Positions 40,371 through 50,339 of a stretch of DNA of 64,000 nt are shown here, one piece after another. The translations under genes were made by a program, and so were the position numbers. The stretch's first letter is position 1. Every line of letters starts with the position of its first letter. This DNA is from Bacillota bacterium (lineage in GTDB: Bacteria; Bacillota; Clostridia; Oscillospirales; Oscillospiraceae), in assembly GCA_028719885.1 (NCBI GenBank), contig JAQYLT010000039.1:36472-100471 (forward strand), in the 5' to 3' direction. Below the pieces are notes generated by a model. It made no database searches and was not told the DNA's origin. It saw only the letters and a program-made list of their open reading frames with translations.

Positions 40371-43300
40371 ATGAAAACATATAATTCAGGTATTGATATT
40401 GGCTCAACCACAGTGAAATTGGTTGTGCTGGATGAAAATGATCAGATTGTTTTTGGTCAGTACCGACGCCATCACGCCAAGACCCAGCAGACCCTGGCTG
40501 CGCTTTTGAAAGAGGCCAGGGAGCAGCTGGGAGACTGCATCCTGCAGCCCAAAATCACCGGCTCCGGGGCCATCAATCTGGGGAAGGCCATGAACATCGG
40601 CTTTGTCCAGGAAGTTGTCGCCGTGGCAACGGCACTGCGCGCTGTGGCGCCCCAGACGGATGTGGCCATTGAGCTGGGGGGTGAGGATGCAAAAATCATC
40701 TATTTTAAGGGCGGCCTGGAGGAACGGATGAACGGCGTCTGCGCCGGCGGCACCGGCTCCTTCATCGACCAGATGGCAGCCCTTTTGCAGACAGATGCCC
40801 CGGGCCTCAATGAAGCGGCGAAGGATTACCAAAAGGTCTACCCCATTGCCGCCCGGTGCGGGGTATTTGCCAAAACCGACATTCAGCCCCTGATCAACGA
40901 GGGCGCCACCCGGGCGGACCTGGCGGCATCCATTTTTCAGGCGGTGGTGAACCAGACCATCTCGGGTCTCGCCTGCGGCAAGCCCATAAGGGGCACCGTC
41001 GCTTTTCTGGGCGGCCCCCTGCACTTCCTGACGGAGCTGAAAGCCGCTTTTATCCGTACCCTGAAGCTGACCGAGGAAACCACCGTGGACCCGGAAAACT
41101 CCCACCTCTTTGCCGCCATGGGCGCGGCGCTGGAGGCCGGGGATGCCGAGGGCGTGGCTTTGGGCCAGCTGATTGAACGGCTGGAACAGGGCGTGGCGGT
41201 AAGCTTTGAAATGCCCCGCTTGGAACCCCTGTTCCGGGATGAGCTGGAATACGCTGAATTTCAGTGTCGCCACAGCCGGGCGGTGGTACGCAAGGAGGAG
41301 CTGGAAACCTATCACGGGGACTGTTTCCTGGGCATCGATGCCGGCTCCACCACCACCAAGCTGGCCCTGATCGGCGGGGACGGCCAACTACTCTACCATT
41401 TCTACCGGGGCAATCAGGGAAACCCCATCCAAACAGCCCAGCTTGCCGTTGCGGAGCTGAAGCGGCTGCTGCCGCAGGGCGCGAGGATCGTCCGGGCCTG
41501 TTCCACCGGCTACGGTGAAGCGCTCTTAAAAGCCGCCTTCTCTCTGGACGAGGGGGTGGTGGAGACCATTGCCCACTGTACTGCCGCCGCTTTCTTCGAC
41601 AAGGACGTGGACTGTGTGCTGGATATCGGCGGGCAGGACATGAAGTGCATCAAGCTGAAAAACGGAACCGTGGACACCATTCTTCTCAACGAAGCCTGTT
41701 CCTCCGGCTGCGGCTCTTTTATTGAAAATTTCGCCACCAGTCTGGGCTTTACCGCCGAGGAATTCGCGAAAGAGGCCCTGTTTGCCAAGGCTCCCGTGGA
41801 TTTGGGCACCCGCTGCACGGTGTTCATGAACTCCAACGTGAAGCAGGCCCAGAAGGAGGGGGCATCGGTTTCCGACATCTCCGCTGGGCTTGCCTATTCC
41901 GTCATCAAAAACGCCCTGTACAAGGTCATCAAGCTGGCATCCCCGGAAGATCTTGGCAAGCATATCGTGGTGCAGGGCGGCACCTTCCACAATCAGGCGG
42001 TGCTGCGCTCCTTTGAGAAAATTGCCGGCGTGGACGCTACCTGCCCGGATATCTCCGGCCTGATGGGGGCTTTTGGCGCTGCCCTGGTGGCCCGGAGCCA
42101 TTACGCGGGGCAGGAAACCAGTATGCTTTCCCTGGACGACATTTTGAATCTCTCCTACTGCTCCTCTTCTGTGCGCTGCGGCGGCTGCTCCAACAACTGT
42201 ATGCTTACCGTGAACAAGTTTCCCGGGGGCAGAAAGCACATCAGCGGCAATCGCTGCGAAAAAGGCGCCGGGGGTGGTGACAAGGAGAAGAAGGCCCCCA
42301 ATCTGGTGCTCTATAAGCGTCAGCGGCTGTTTGACTACCCGCCGCTCCCCGAATCGGAAGCCCCCCGGGGCATCATCGGCATTCCAAGAGTGCTGAATAT
42401 GTACGAAAACTACCCATTCTGGGCCACCTTCTTCAAGGATCTGGGCTTCCGGGTGGTGCTCTCTCCTTTCTCCACCCGCAAAATCTATGAAAAGGGTATG
42501 GAGTCGATTCCGTCCGAATCGGAGTGCTATCCTGCCAAGCTGGCCCACGGCCATGTCCAGTGGCTCATTGATCAGGGCATCAAGACCATTTTCCACCCCT
42601 GCGTGTTCTATGAGCATCAGGAGACGAAGCAGGCCCAGAACCACTACAACTGTCCCATCGTGGTGTCCTACGCGGAGAACCTGAAAAACAACGTGGAGGC
42701 CATCAGCGATGGCGACGTGCATTACATCCGTCCGTTCATCGCCTTTACCAGCGAGAAGACCGCCGCCGACCGGCTGGTGAAAACCGCCGCCGAAGAGTGG
42801 AATATCCCCGCAAGGGAAGTCCGTGCCGCGGTCCATCAGGCGTGGCTGGAACAGCAGCGGGCCAAGGCCGATATCCGTGCCGAGGGCAAACGCCTGCTTT
42901 CGGAAATGGAAGAAAAGGGCGGGCGGGGCATTGTCCTGGCGGGCCGACCCTATCACATCGACCCGGAGATCAACCACGGCATTCCCGAGCTGATCTCGTC
43001 CTACGGCCTGACGGTATTCACCGAGGACAGCCTGCCCATTGACTTTGAGCCGGAGCGGCCCATTCGTGTGGTTGACCAGTGGGTGTACCATTCCAGGCTT
43101 TACAGCGCGGCCCAGTTTGTGTCCCAGCGGGATGATCTGGAGCTGATTCAGCTGAACTCCTTTGGCTGCGGCCTGGACGCCGTCACCACCGATCAGGTGA
43201 GCGAGATCCTGGAAAAGAGCAACAAGCTGTACACGCTTCTGAAAATCGACGAGGTGAACAATCTGGGGGCTGTTCGCATTCGCATCCGCTCCCTCCTGGC

Positions 43301-44612
43301 CGCCATGGATATGCGCCGGGAGAAGCACATTACGGCCCAGCCCACTTCCATCACCTATGAGCGTAAAACGTTTACCAAAGAAATGTTCCGGCAAGGCTAC
43401 ACCATTCTGGCGCCCCAGATGAGCCCCATTCACTTTGACCTTCTGGAACCGGTGGTCCGCAAGCATGGCTACAACCTTGTCCTGCTGGATAACGACAACC
43501 GGCAGGCCATCGATACCGGCCTGAAATTTGTCAATAACGACGCCTGCTTCCCCTCCATCACCGTGGTGGGCCAGATTATGCAGGCCATACTCTCCGGCAA
43601 GTACGACACGGACCACTTGGCGGTGATGATGACCCAGACCGGCGGCTGCTGCCGGGCCAGCAACTATGTAGCCTTTATCCGCCGTGCCCTGGAAAAGGCA
43701 GGTCTCAGCCAGATCCCAGTGATTTCCCTGAACGCCAACGGCATGGAGAAGAACGAGGGCTTCCACCTGTCCCCAGGGCTGCTGAAGGATATGGTCAAGG
43801 CCGTGGTTTACGGCGACCTGCTGATGCGCTGCCTGTACCGGGTGCGGCCCTATGAGCTGACCCCCGGCTCCGCCAACGCCCTGCATCACCAGTGGCGGGA
43901 CATCTGCATTCAGGAGCTCACCGGCAGCGGACCCCACCGGGAGTACAAGGAGCTGTGCACGCAGATTGTGGAAGCATTCGACCATTTCCCCATGGACGAG
44001 CGCATCAGAAAGCCGAGAGTTGGTATTGTGGGGGAGATTTTGGTCAAATACATGCCCCTGGCAAACAATCACCTGGTGGAGCTGCTGGAGCGGGAGGGGG
44101 CGGAGGCTGTGGTGCCCGATCTGATGGACTTTTTGAACTACAGCTTCTACAACGGCAAGTACAAAACCGAGTTCCTGGGCGCGAAGAAGAGCAGCGACCT
44201 GGTGGCGGACTCTGCCATTATGCTGCTGCGCCAGATTCGCAAGCCGGCGTTGGAGGCTTTGGAAAAGTCCAAACGGTTCGTTGCCCCCATGCCCATTGAG
44301 GAAATCGCGGAGCAGACCAAGCCTTTCCTGTCCATCGGCAACCAGTATGGCGAGGGTTGGTTCCTCACGGGAGAGATGATCGAGCTCATCAAGACCGGGG
44401 TGCCCAACATCGTGTGCATCCAGCCCTTTGCGTGTCTGCCCAATCATGTGGTGGGCAAGGGGGTCATCAAGGCCCTGAAAAAGGCCTACCCCCAGGCCAA
44501 TATCGCCGCCGTGGACTATGACCCCGGCGCCAGCGAGGTCAACCAGCTCAATCGCATCAAGCTGATGCTGTCAGCCGCAAAGGAGAATGAGAAGTATCCC
44601 GCCATGGCGTGA
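40371..44612 (+). CDS. 2-hydroxyacyl-CoA dehydratase activase-type protein (double BadF/BcrAD ATPase + DUF2229)
   Basis: Two ASKHA domains (GIDIGSTTVKLVVLDEND; GIDAGSTTTKLALIGGDG), CAGGTGSFIDQMA, ACSSGCGSFIENFA; 1413 aa. Confidence 0.92.
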   Translation: MKTYNSGIDIGSTTVKLVVLDENDQIVFGQYRRHHAKTQQTLAALLKEAREQLGDCILQPKITGSGAINLGKAMNIGFVQEVVAVATALRAVAPQTDVAIELGGEDAKIIYFKGGLEERMNGVCAGGTGSFIDQMAALLQTDAPGLNEAAKDYQKVYPIAARCGVFAKTDIQPLINEGATRADLAASIFQAVVNQTISGLACGKPIRGTVAFLGGPLHFLTELKAAFIRTLKLTEETTVDPENSHLFAAMGAALEAGDAEGVALGQLIERLEQGVAVSFEMPRLEPLFRDELEYAEFQCRHSRAVVRKEELETYHGDCFLGIDAGSTTTKLALIGGDGQLLYHFYRGNQGNPIQTAQLAVAELKRLLPQGARIVRACSTGYGEALLKAAFSLDEGVVETIAHCTAAAFFDKDVDCVLDIGGQDMKCIKLKNGTVDTILLNEACSSGCGSFIENFATSLGFTAEEFAKEALFAKAPVDLGTRCTVFMNSNVKQAQKEGASVSDISAGLAYSVIKNALYKVIKLASPEDLGKHIVVQGGTFHNQAVLRSFEKIAGVDATCPDISGLMGAFGAALVARSHYAGQETSMLSLDDILNLSYCSSSVRCGGCSNNCMLTVNKFPGGRKHISGNRCEKGAGGGDKEKKAPNLVLYKRQRLFDYPPLPESEAPRGIIGIPRVLNMYENYPFWATFFKDLGFRVVLSPFSTRKIYEKGMESIPSESECYPAKLAHGHVQWLIDQGIKTIFHPCVFYEHQETKQAQNHYNCPIVVSYAENLKNNVEAISDGDVHYIRPFIAFTSEKTAADRLVKTAAEEWNIPAREVRAAVHQAWLEQQRAKADIRAEGKRLLSEMEEKGGRGIVLAGRPYHIDPEINHGIPELISSYGLTVFTEDSLPIDFEPERPIRVVDQWVYHSRLYSAAQFVSQRDDLELIQLNSFGCGLDAVTTDQVSEILEKSNKLYTLLKIDEVNNLGAVRIRIRSLLAAMDMRREKHITAQPTSITYERKTFTKEMFRQGYTILAPQMSPIHFDLLEPVVRKHGYNLVLLDNDNRQAIDTGLKFVNNDACFPSITVVGQIMQAILSGKYDTDHLAVMMTQTGGCCRASNYVAFIRRALEKAGLSQIPVISLNANGMEKNEGFHLSPGLLKDMVKAVVYGDLLMRCLYRVRPYELTPGSANALHHQWRDICIQELTGSGPHREYKELCTQIVEAFDHFPMDERIRKPRVGIVGEILVKYMPLANNHLVELLEREGAEAVVPDLMDFLNYSFYNGKYKTEFLGAKKSSDLVADSAIMLLRQIRKPALEALEKSKRFVAPMPIEEIAEQTKPFLSIGNQYGEGWFLTGEMIELIKTGVPNIVCIQPFACLPNHVVGKGVIKALKKAYPQANIAAVDYDPGASEVNQLNRIKLMLSAAKENEKYPAMA

Positions 44613-44729
44613 ACGGCTTGCCTTTGATCATCGGGACGGCAGCGATTACCCGGCAGAGCTTGGGCCGGAAGAATGGCGAGATCATCCCCAAAAAGAAACG
44701 GAGCGAGACGCATGTCCCACTCCAAATAG

Positions 44730-45722
44730 TTATTTGATTTTCTTGCTGGAAACCGCCAGAACGGCTGTGCAGAGGATATTGGGCAGTACCGCAAAGAAAC
44801 TGGGGGCAATTTGTGCTAATGTTTGTGTTAAGATGCGTACGCGGCCTCGACTTAACGCCTTCAGCAAATATTGCAGATGAAAACCAAAATCAGCACCATT
44901 CACATATCTGGAAATCGTTCCTGCCAGATTGCGCGATGCCTCTGATGCCGTTGCTGTGTTGGCCAATACAGTGTAGCCAATGATGGATGCAATTTGCAGA
45001 ATGAAAAGCACCAGACAAATGAGAAATACGGTCTTAGTAACAGCTTTCTTTTTCTTTCCTGCAAATGCCGCAAACAAACACAGACACGGAATCACCAGTG
45101 CCAGAAGATACCGAACAGAATACCGGCGAATTACCAACCGAAAAGGCAAGGCACTGGAATTGTAAAGCCAGATAAAAGAAAGCAAAACAGATGCGAGGGA
45201 AATAAAACCAATCACCATCATCCAACGGCTTCGTTTGTTAATGATTTTTTCTTTTCTTGCACGCTCCTGCGCTGCTTCAATTGCCTCTTTTTCCGCTTCT
45301 GCGCGCTGCACTTCCTCTATCACTTCTTTTGGAGCTTCCTTTGCGATGGAAACAGCAGCGGGGGTGAACACTTCATGGTCAGCAAATACAACAGAAAGGA
45401 TTTCCACGCTGAAAGCGCGGGTGGTTGCGTCCGGCAAATAGATGGGCTTGCTTTGACCAAATTCTTCGCCCGCCGCCACAGACAAATCAAGATAAGAAAA
45501 GGAATCCATGCCAGCCAGGGGGCAGCCTGCGGTGTCGCAGGCATTCACCTTTACCTTAACGGATTGGATGGCTTTTTGTGAAATGTTTCGGAATTTCAGC
45601 TGTGCCAGAACCTTTCCGGTCTGGTTGTCTTTCAGCAATGCGCCCGCCGCAATCAACACGGGGGAACCCTCCGTGTATAAATTGGTCGGGAGGGAAAACA
45701 GCCGGGAATAGCGTTCGCTCAT
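44730..45722 (-). CDS. Hypothetical multi-TM protein
   Basis: Conserved-looking N-terminal globular domain (VLAQLKFRNISQKAIQSVKVKVNACD) then several TMs. Confidence 0.6.
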   Translation of the reverse strand: MSERYSRLFSLPTNLYTEGSPVLIAAGALLKDNQTGKVLAQLKFRNISQKAIQSVKVKVNACDTAGCPLAGMDSFSYLDLSVAAGEEFGQSKPIYLPDATTRAFSVEILSVVFADHEVFTPAAVSIAKEAPKEVIEEVQRAEAEKEAIEAAQERARKEKIINKRSRWMMVIGFISLASVLLSFIWLYNSSALPFRLVIRRYSVRYLLALVIPCLCLFAAFAGKKKKAVTKTVFLICLVLFILQIASIIGYTVLANTATASEASRNLAGTISRYVNGADFGFHLQYLLKALSRGRVRILTQTLAQIAPSFFAVLPNILCTAVLAVSSKKIK

Positions 45723-45737
45723 ATTTGTGCGGCCTCC

Positions 45738-45962
45738 TTACAGCGGGGGAAGCTCGTCATTTGCTTCCACTTTCGCGCTTGCCCGGTTGGGGAGAGCGAT
45801 CACCAGCAGATAGCCAACCATGCCCAGGAAGAAACAAATCCAGAGGTATTTTTTCCCGGAATAGCCTTTTTCCCGTGCCGCAAAATAGAATTCTCTTGCA
45901 ATCAGATAATCAATCCAAAGCGCAATGGCACAAGCGACAATACTGACAATCAAAATTTCCAT
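45738..45962 (-). CDS. Small hypothetical membrane protein
   Basis: MEILIVSIVACAIALWIDYLIAREFYFAAREKGYSGKKYLWICFFLGMVGYLLVIALPN. Confidence 0.6.
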   Translation of the reverse strand: MEILIVSIVACAIALWIDYLIAREFYFAAREKGYSGKKYLWICFFLGMVGYLLVIALPNRASAKVEANDELPPL

Positions 45963-46042
45963 AATTCCGCTTGCGAACCATGTCGTCCACCAAGGTCTTC
46001 TGTTGCAGATCGGGTGAGTGAAACGGTTCTGATTCGGCAGAG

Positions 46043-46498
46043 TCAGGGCTGAATGACGACCTTTTGGGCGGACAGATTTTTGCCTTCCACCGTCAGAATC
46101 GCCAGCGCAATTTCCTGGTCGAATCGGCGCTTGCCGCAACTGCCGGGATTCAGCCAGAGCCGCCCGTCAATTACCTGCTCAAAATACTTGTGGGAGTGCC
46201 CGAAGATCACTGCGTCGATGCTGGTTAGGTCTTTGGGGACTTCCTTTTTGTTGTGCACCAGAAAGAACCGGCAGTCCTCAATCTGGAAGGTCAACGTTGC
46301 GGAGATATGCTCTGCCCACTCCTTGTCGTTGTTGCCCCGGACTACATAAACCGGAGCTATTTCTTTCAGCCGGTCGATGATTTCCGGCTTGTTGATGTCG
46401 CCGCCGTGGATGATGGCGTCACAGCCAGAAATGGCGGACAGCACCTCCGGGCGGAGCAACCCATGGGTGTCGGAAAGGACAGCGATTCGTTTTGCCAT
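46043..46498 (-). CDS. YfcE/MJ0936-type metallophosphodiesterase
   Basis: MAKRIAVLSDTHG...IIHGGDI...VRGNND...FGHSHK...LNPGSCGKRRF. Confidence 0.92.
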   Translation of the reverse strand: MAKRIAVLSDTHGLLRPEVLSAISGCDAIIHGGDINKPEIIDRLKEIAPVYVVRGNNDKEWAEHISATLTFQIEDCRFFLVHNKKEVPKDLTSIDAVIFGHSHKYFEQVIDGRLWLNPGSCGKRRFDQEIALAILTVEGKNLSAQKVVIQP

Positions 46499-46502
46499 TC
46501 GT

Positions 46503-47018
46503 TTACTCCTCTTTCTGTCTGCCAATCTGTTCGGCTGGGATTCCTGAATCGTCTTTCATGACGATTGCGCGCCAAGCATCATGTGCGGCAATGTATTCGA
46601 TGACTTCTAATGGAGACATTTTCCGATTGCGAAACTGCACGTGAGACTTTGCGTAATCTCCCGTCTGAAAATTGATTTTTACGCTGCTTTCATGGTAGAG
46701 CGTAATTGCGCTCTGGTGATAATCAAAGCACCAATCGGAAAGTTGTGTTGTAATAATGACGGATTGATATAGAAAACGGTGCTGAAAGCCGTGAGCGGCG
46801 CATCCATCCGAGATTGTCTGCCGCAATTTCTGTTCCGCGTGTTTTCTGCAGAGTTCGGCGGAGGCTTTTTTACCGATTACCCTTGTGAAATTCGTTCTTT
46901 CCTTGCAGATGGTGCATTCAAAGGAAAAGACTTCTCCTAATTCAGGGTAGGGCTCTGATGAAAACGCAATCTGTTTCCTAGTACTGCATCTGAGACACTC
47001 ACATTCATAATGACGCAT
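46503..47018 (-). CDS. Hypothetical zinc-ribbon-like protein
   Basis: CECLRC and CTICKE Cys pairs. Confidence 0.5.
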   Translation of the reverse strand: MRHYECECLRCSTRKQIAFSSEPYPELGEVFSFECTICKERTNFTRVIGKKASAELCRKHAEQKLRQTISDGCAAHGFQHRFLYQSVIITTQLSDWCFDYHQSAITLYHESSVKINFQTGDYAKSHVQFRNRKMSPLEVIEYIAAHDAWRAIVMKDDSGIPAEQIGRQKEE

Positions 47019-47026
47019 AGCTTCGC

Positions 47027-47353
47027 TTACTTCTTCCTGTTTTCCCCAAGCAGGAAGCCTAAATATTCCTGGAGTTCCGGGCTGAATTCTTTCAGATCAT
47101 CCCGCGTAATGGCGCCATCCCGCAGCAGACTCGTAAGCTGTATGGGCATGTCTCTTCTTCGTAATTGAACGATCACACCAGGGCTGCGTTTATCTTGATA
47201 TATTCGCTTTTCCAATTCCCAGAATTTGTCGGAGGCTTTTCCCTCTGAGCTTAAAATTTGAATGTATTCCTTGTTCAGCCGTTCCATATAGGCTTCCTGC
47301 CAATCGGGAAGTTTCGAGCGGAACAGATTCCAATCCTCTTTGGAAAAATCCAT
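47027..47353 (-). CDS. Hypothetical protein
   Basis: MDFSKEDWNLFRSKLPDWQEAYMERLNKEYIQIL; helical; in operon-like array. Confidence 0.55.
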   Translation of the reverse strand: MDFSKEDWNLFRSKLPDWQEAYMERLNKEYIQILSSEGKASDKFWELEKRIYQDKRSPGVIVQLRRRDMPIQLTSLLRDGAITRDDLKEFSPELQEYLGFLLGENRKK

Positions 47354-47355
47354 AA

Positions 47356-47895
47356 TTACACCTCCTTTCCCAGACAATAAGCTTTTTCCATCACATCCGG
47401 ATGATTCACCGCGTCCTTCGGGTCGCCGATTTCCGGACCTGCTACCAGCCCGCAGAGCTTCGCCTTGGGGAAGCAGTCTACCCAGCCCTGCAAGCCGTTG
47501 TAGGCTTTTTCAAAGGTGGCGTCCCCGCCATCGGCAGCCGTGGCGATCATGTAAACCTCCCGGAAGGCATAGTCCGACTCATACAGGGGATTCATGCGAT
47601 CCAGCAGGGTCTTCATCTGGCCGCTCATCTCGTAGTAATAGATGGGCGTGGCGAAAACCAGAACATCCGCCCGGCGCAGCTTCTCCATGATTTCCGGAGC
47701 GTCATCCTTCTGAACGCATTTCCCGGTTTTAATACAGGAAAGGCAGCCGATGCAGTATTGGATTTTCTTGCCCTTCAGGCTGAGCAGTTCCACATGGTTG
47801 CCCGCTTCCTCCGCACCTCTGGCGCACTCCTTTGCCAGCAGTTCGGAATTGCTGCCGCCTCTGAGACTGGTAGAAATAATCAAAACATTTTTCAT
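47356..47895 (-). CDS. Flavodoxin/NADPH-dependent FMN reductase family protein
   Basis: MKNVLIISTSLRGGSNSELLAKECARGAEEAGNHVEL...ATPIYYYEMSGQMKTLLDRMNPLY. Confidence 0.9.
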   Translation of the reverse strand: MKNVLIISTSLRGGSNSELLAKECARGAEEAGNHVELLSLKGKKIQYCIGCLSCIKTGKCVQKDDAPEIMEKLRRADVLVFATPIYYYEMSGQMKTLLDRMNPLYESDYAFREVYMIATAADGGDATFEKAYNGLQGWVDCFPKAKLCGLVAGPEIGDPKDAVNHPDVMEKAYCLGKEV

Positions 47896-47941
47896 AATAT
47901 TTGCTCCTTTTTATATGTTAATGACGCAGATTCGATATCTA

Positions 47942-48646
47942 TTAGGGGTTCAGCGTCCAGCCGTTGTCGCCGTGGTAGATCATCAGCCGGGTCTGACCGC
48001 CATCAATGCAGATGTTCTCGCCGGTGATGAAACCGGCTTTGTCGGAAGCCAGGAACAGCACCATGTTGGCGATGTCCAGCGGATTGCCCACACGACCGGC
48101 AGGCTGCTGGATGGCGTCGGGGCCTTCGTAGACGGTATAGGCGGTGTCAATCCAGCCGGGGGAGATGGAGTTGACCCGCACCTTTCCGGCGAAGCTGACT
48201 GCCAGCGCATGGGTCAGAGCGGAGATTCCGCCCTTGGCAGCGGTGTAGCTCTCACTCTGGGGCTGGCTCATCCGATCCCGGGAGGAAGAGATGTTGATGA
48301 TGCTGCTCCCCGGGGCAAAGTAAGGCGCAAACAGCTTGCTCAGATAGAAAGGCGCGGTAACGCCGATTGCCATGGACTGCTGGAACTGCTCATAGGTGCA
48401 TTCGTCGATGCCCAGAAAGAGGGGCGGTGCGTTGTTCACCAGCACATCCACCCGACCATATTTCCCGATGACTGTCCGGGCAAAGTCCTCCAGCGTGGCC
48501 TTGTCGGCGAGATCGCCTACATAGTGGGCACCTTCTGCCCGGTCAATGACGCATACATGGGCGCCGTTTTTCTGAAATTCCTCAGCGATACACTCGCCGA
48601 TGCCATTGGCACCGCCGGTGATGACGATTACTTTATCCTGGAACAT
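47942..48646 (-). CDS. Short-chain dehydrogenase/reductase
   Basis: VIVITGGANGIGECIAEEF...NNAPP...SESYTAAKGGISALTHALAV...GQTRLM. Confidence 0.92.
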   Translation of the reverse strand: MFQDKVIVITGGANGIGECIAEEFQKNGAHVCVIDRAEGAHYVGDLADKATLEDFARTVIGKYGRVDVLVNNAPPLFLGIDECTYEQFQQSMAIGVTAPFYLSKLFAPYFAPGSSIINISSSRDRMSQPQSESYTAAKGGISALTHALAVSFAGKVRVNSISPGWIDTAYTVYEGPDAIQQPAGRVGNPLDIANMVLFLASDKAGFITGENICIDGGQTRLMIYHGDNGWTLNP

Positions 48647-48775
48647 AGCTATCCTCCTACAAGAGTCGTTGCCTGTGTGTAGTGCTTGAGAACATGATAA
48701 CACAAACAATCCCGAAAAGCTATTGACATTAAAAAATCATTTCGCTACGATTACAGCAGAGCGTCAAGGGGGCGT

Positions 48776-49573
48776 GTGTATATGGACGGAAACCTGTATC
48801 CAATGATATTCGAGCGGAAATCCTTTCATCTATTCAAGGATGTTGGAAGTATCCGTCAGGAGGAATTGTCTCAAATCGAAGATTTCTTCTGCAGGTGCAA
48901 GCCGCTGCTCCCGGAGATTCCCGTGGAAATGAAAATCGTTCCGGCGGCAGAAACTACCTGCAAGCGGGGGCAGGAATACTGTATCCTGCTCTACAGTGAA
49001 AAGCAGGAGGGGTATCTTCCCAACATCGGATATATTGGACAGCAGTTGGATCTGATGCTGGCATCTATGAACATTGGCACCCTCTGGTTTGGTATCGGGA
49101 AGACGGAAGTGGGGAGTGCATCCGGGCTTGACTTTGTCATCATGCTGGCCATTGCCAAGGTGGAGGAAACCGCCTTTCGGAAGGATATGTTCAAGAGCAA
49201 GCGAAAACCGCTGGAGGAAATCTGGACCCACGACCATTACCACAGCATTGCCCAGATTGCGCGGTTTGCCCCCAGCGCCTGCAATACCCAGCCATGGATT
49301 GTGGCCAGTGGGGAGCGGGAACTGAAGGTTTACCGCTATCAAAAACCCGGCAAGCGGGGCATCATGCCCGCAGACAAGGTAAGCTGGTATAACCGAATCG
49401 ACATTGGCATTTTCCTCCTGTTTCTGGAAGTCTGCATGGAGCATGAGGGCCTAGCCTTTGAACGGACGCTGTTCGCGGATCCCCGGGAGGAAGAGAAAAC
49501 CTTGGTCGCGGTTTATGCAGTAAAATTAAAAAAGCCCCAACCGGGGCGTAATGCAAAAAGAAATAACCCTTGA
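48776..49573 (+). CDS. Nitroreductase family protein
   Basis: ERKSFHLFKDVG...PSACNTQPWIVASGERELKVYR. Confidence 0.8.
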   Translation: MYMDGNLYPMIFERKSFHLFKDVGSIRQEELSQIEDFFCRCKPLLPEIPVEMKIVPAAETTCKRGQEYCILLYSEKQEGYLPNIGYIGQQLDLMLASMNIGTLWFGIGKTEVGSASGLDFVIMLAIAKVEETAFRKDMFKSKRKPLEEIWTHDHYHSIAQIARFAPSACNTQPWIVASGERELKVYRYQKPGKRGIMPADKVSWYNRIDIGIFLLFLEVCMEHEGLAFERTLFADPREEEKTLVAVYAVKLKKPQPGRNAKRNNP

Positions 49574-49609
49574 TCTATCGACTAATCACTTCGACGATCA
49601 AGGGTTATT
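49562..49609. terminator. Inverted-repeat terminator after nitroreductase
   Basis: AATAACCCTTGATC ... GATCAAGGGTTATT. Confidence 0.7.
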
Positions 49610-49875
49610 CCTTTTCAAAGGTGGGTTCCATCTGTGGTTAACCTCGCTTTCTTCGGATTTGGAGATTACTTAGTACATTGGACTCACTCCTTTTTTGTAT
49701 CTTCATAATAACGCAGGTTTTCCTGTTTTGCAAGATGGGATGATTCACAAGAATGCGCGACAAAAGTTGGAGAAACTGAGAATGGACATTGAGGCGCAAA
49801 TATGGTATACTGGATATGTTGGTGTGCAAATGGGAACCGCTTTTGGGCGGCTCTCATTTTTTGCACTCCGATTTT

Positions 49876-50133
49876 TTATAGCTTGTGTTCCTGATAGAAC
49901 GCTTTCAGGTCTGCCTTCACCGCATCCGGAAGCCCTGTTTTCTTGACACCTTGAATCGCACCCTCCAAAGCCAGCAGGCGATGGATGCAGGCAGACGGAT
50001 CGATTTCCTGAATTTTCAGCCACGCGGCTTTGGCTCCAACTTGCCGCAGAGCTTCCGGGGTTTCAATTCCCACCTGAGTCAGCTGCGTTTCCACAGCCTT
50101 GCCGATGTTCGGCAGCTTCGATTGTACTCCCAT
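49876..50133 (-). CDS. TfoX C-terminal-domain (helix-hairpin-helix) protein
   Basis: MGVQSKLPNIGKAVETQLTQVGIETPEALRQVGAKAAWLKI...LKAFYQEHKL. Confidence 0.85.
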   Translation of the reverse strand: MGVQSKLPNIGKAVETQLTQVGIETPEALRQVGAKAAWLKIQEIDPSACIHRLLALEGAIQGVKKTGLPDAVKADLKAFYQEHKL

Positions 50134-50339
50134 TTGAATACCTCCCGTTTGTACCGCTCGGATTCCGGGCGGTTCTTTTTTTGCCCACATTGCGTGGGTG
50201 CTTCTTCAAACCTAACGACAGTATACCGCAAATTCCGAGCCGGCACAATTCATCTCCAACCTTCGATACTTGCTACTATTCACAAATATTGCCTGGGAAT
50301 TTTGTTCAACCATACAAAAATGAAAAAGTTTTGTATCAG

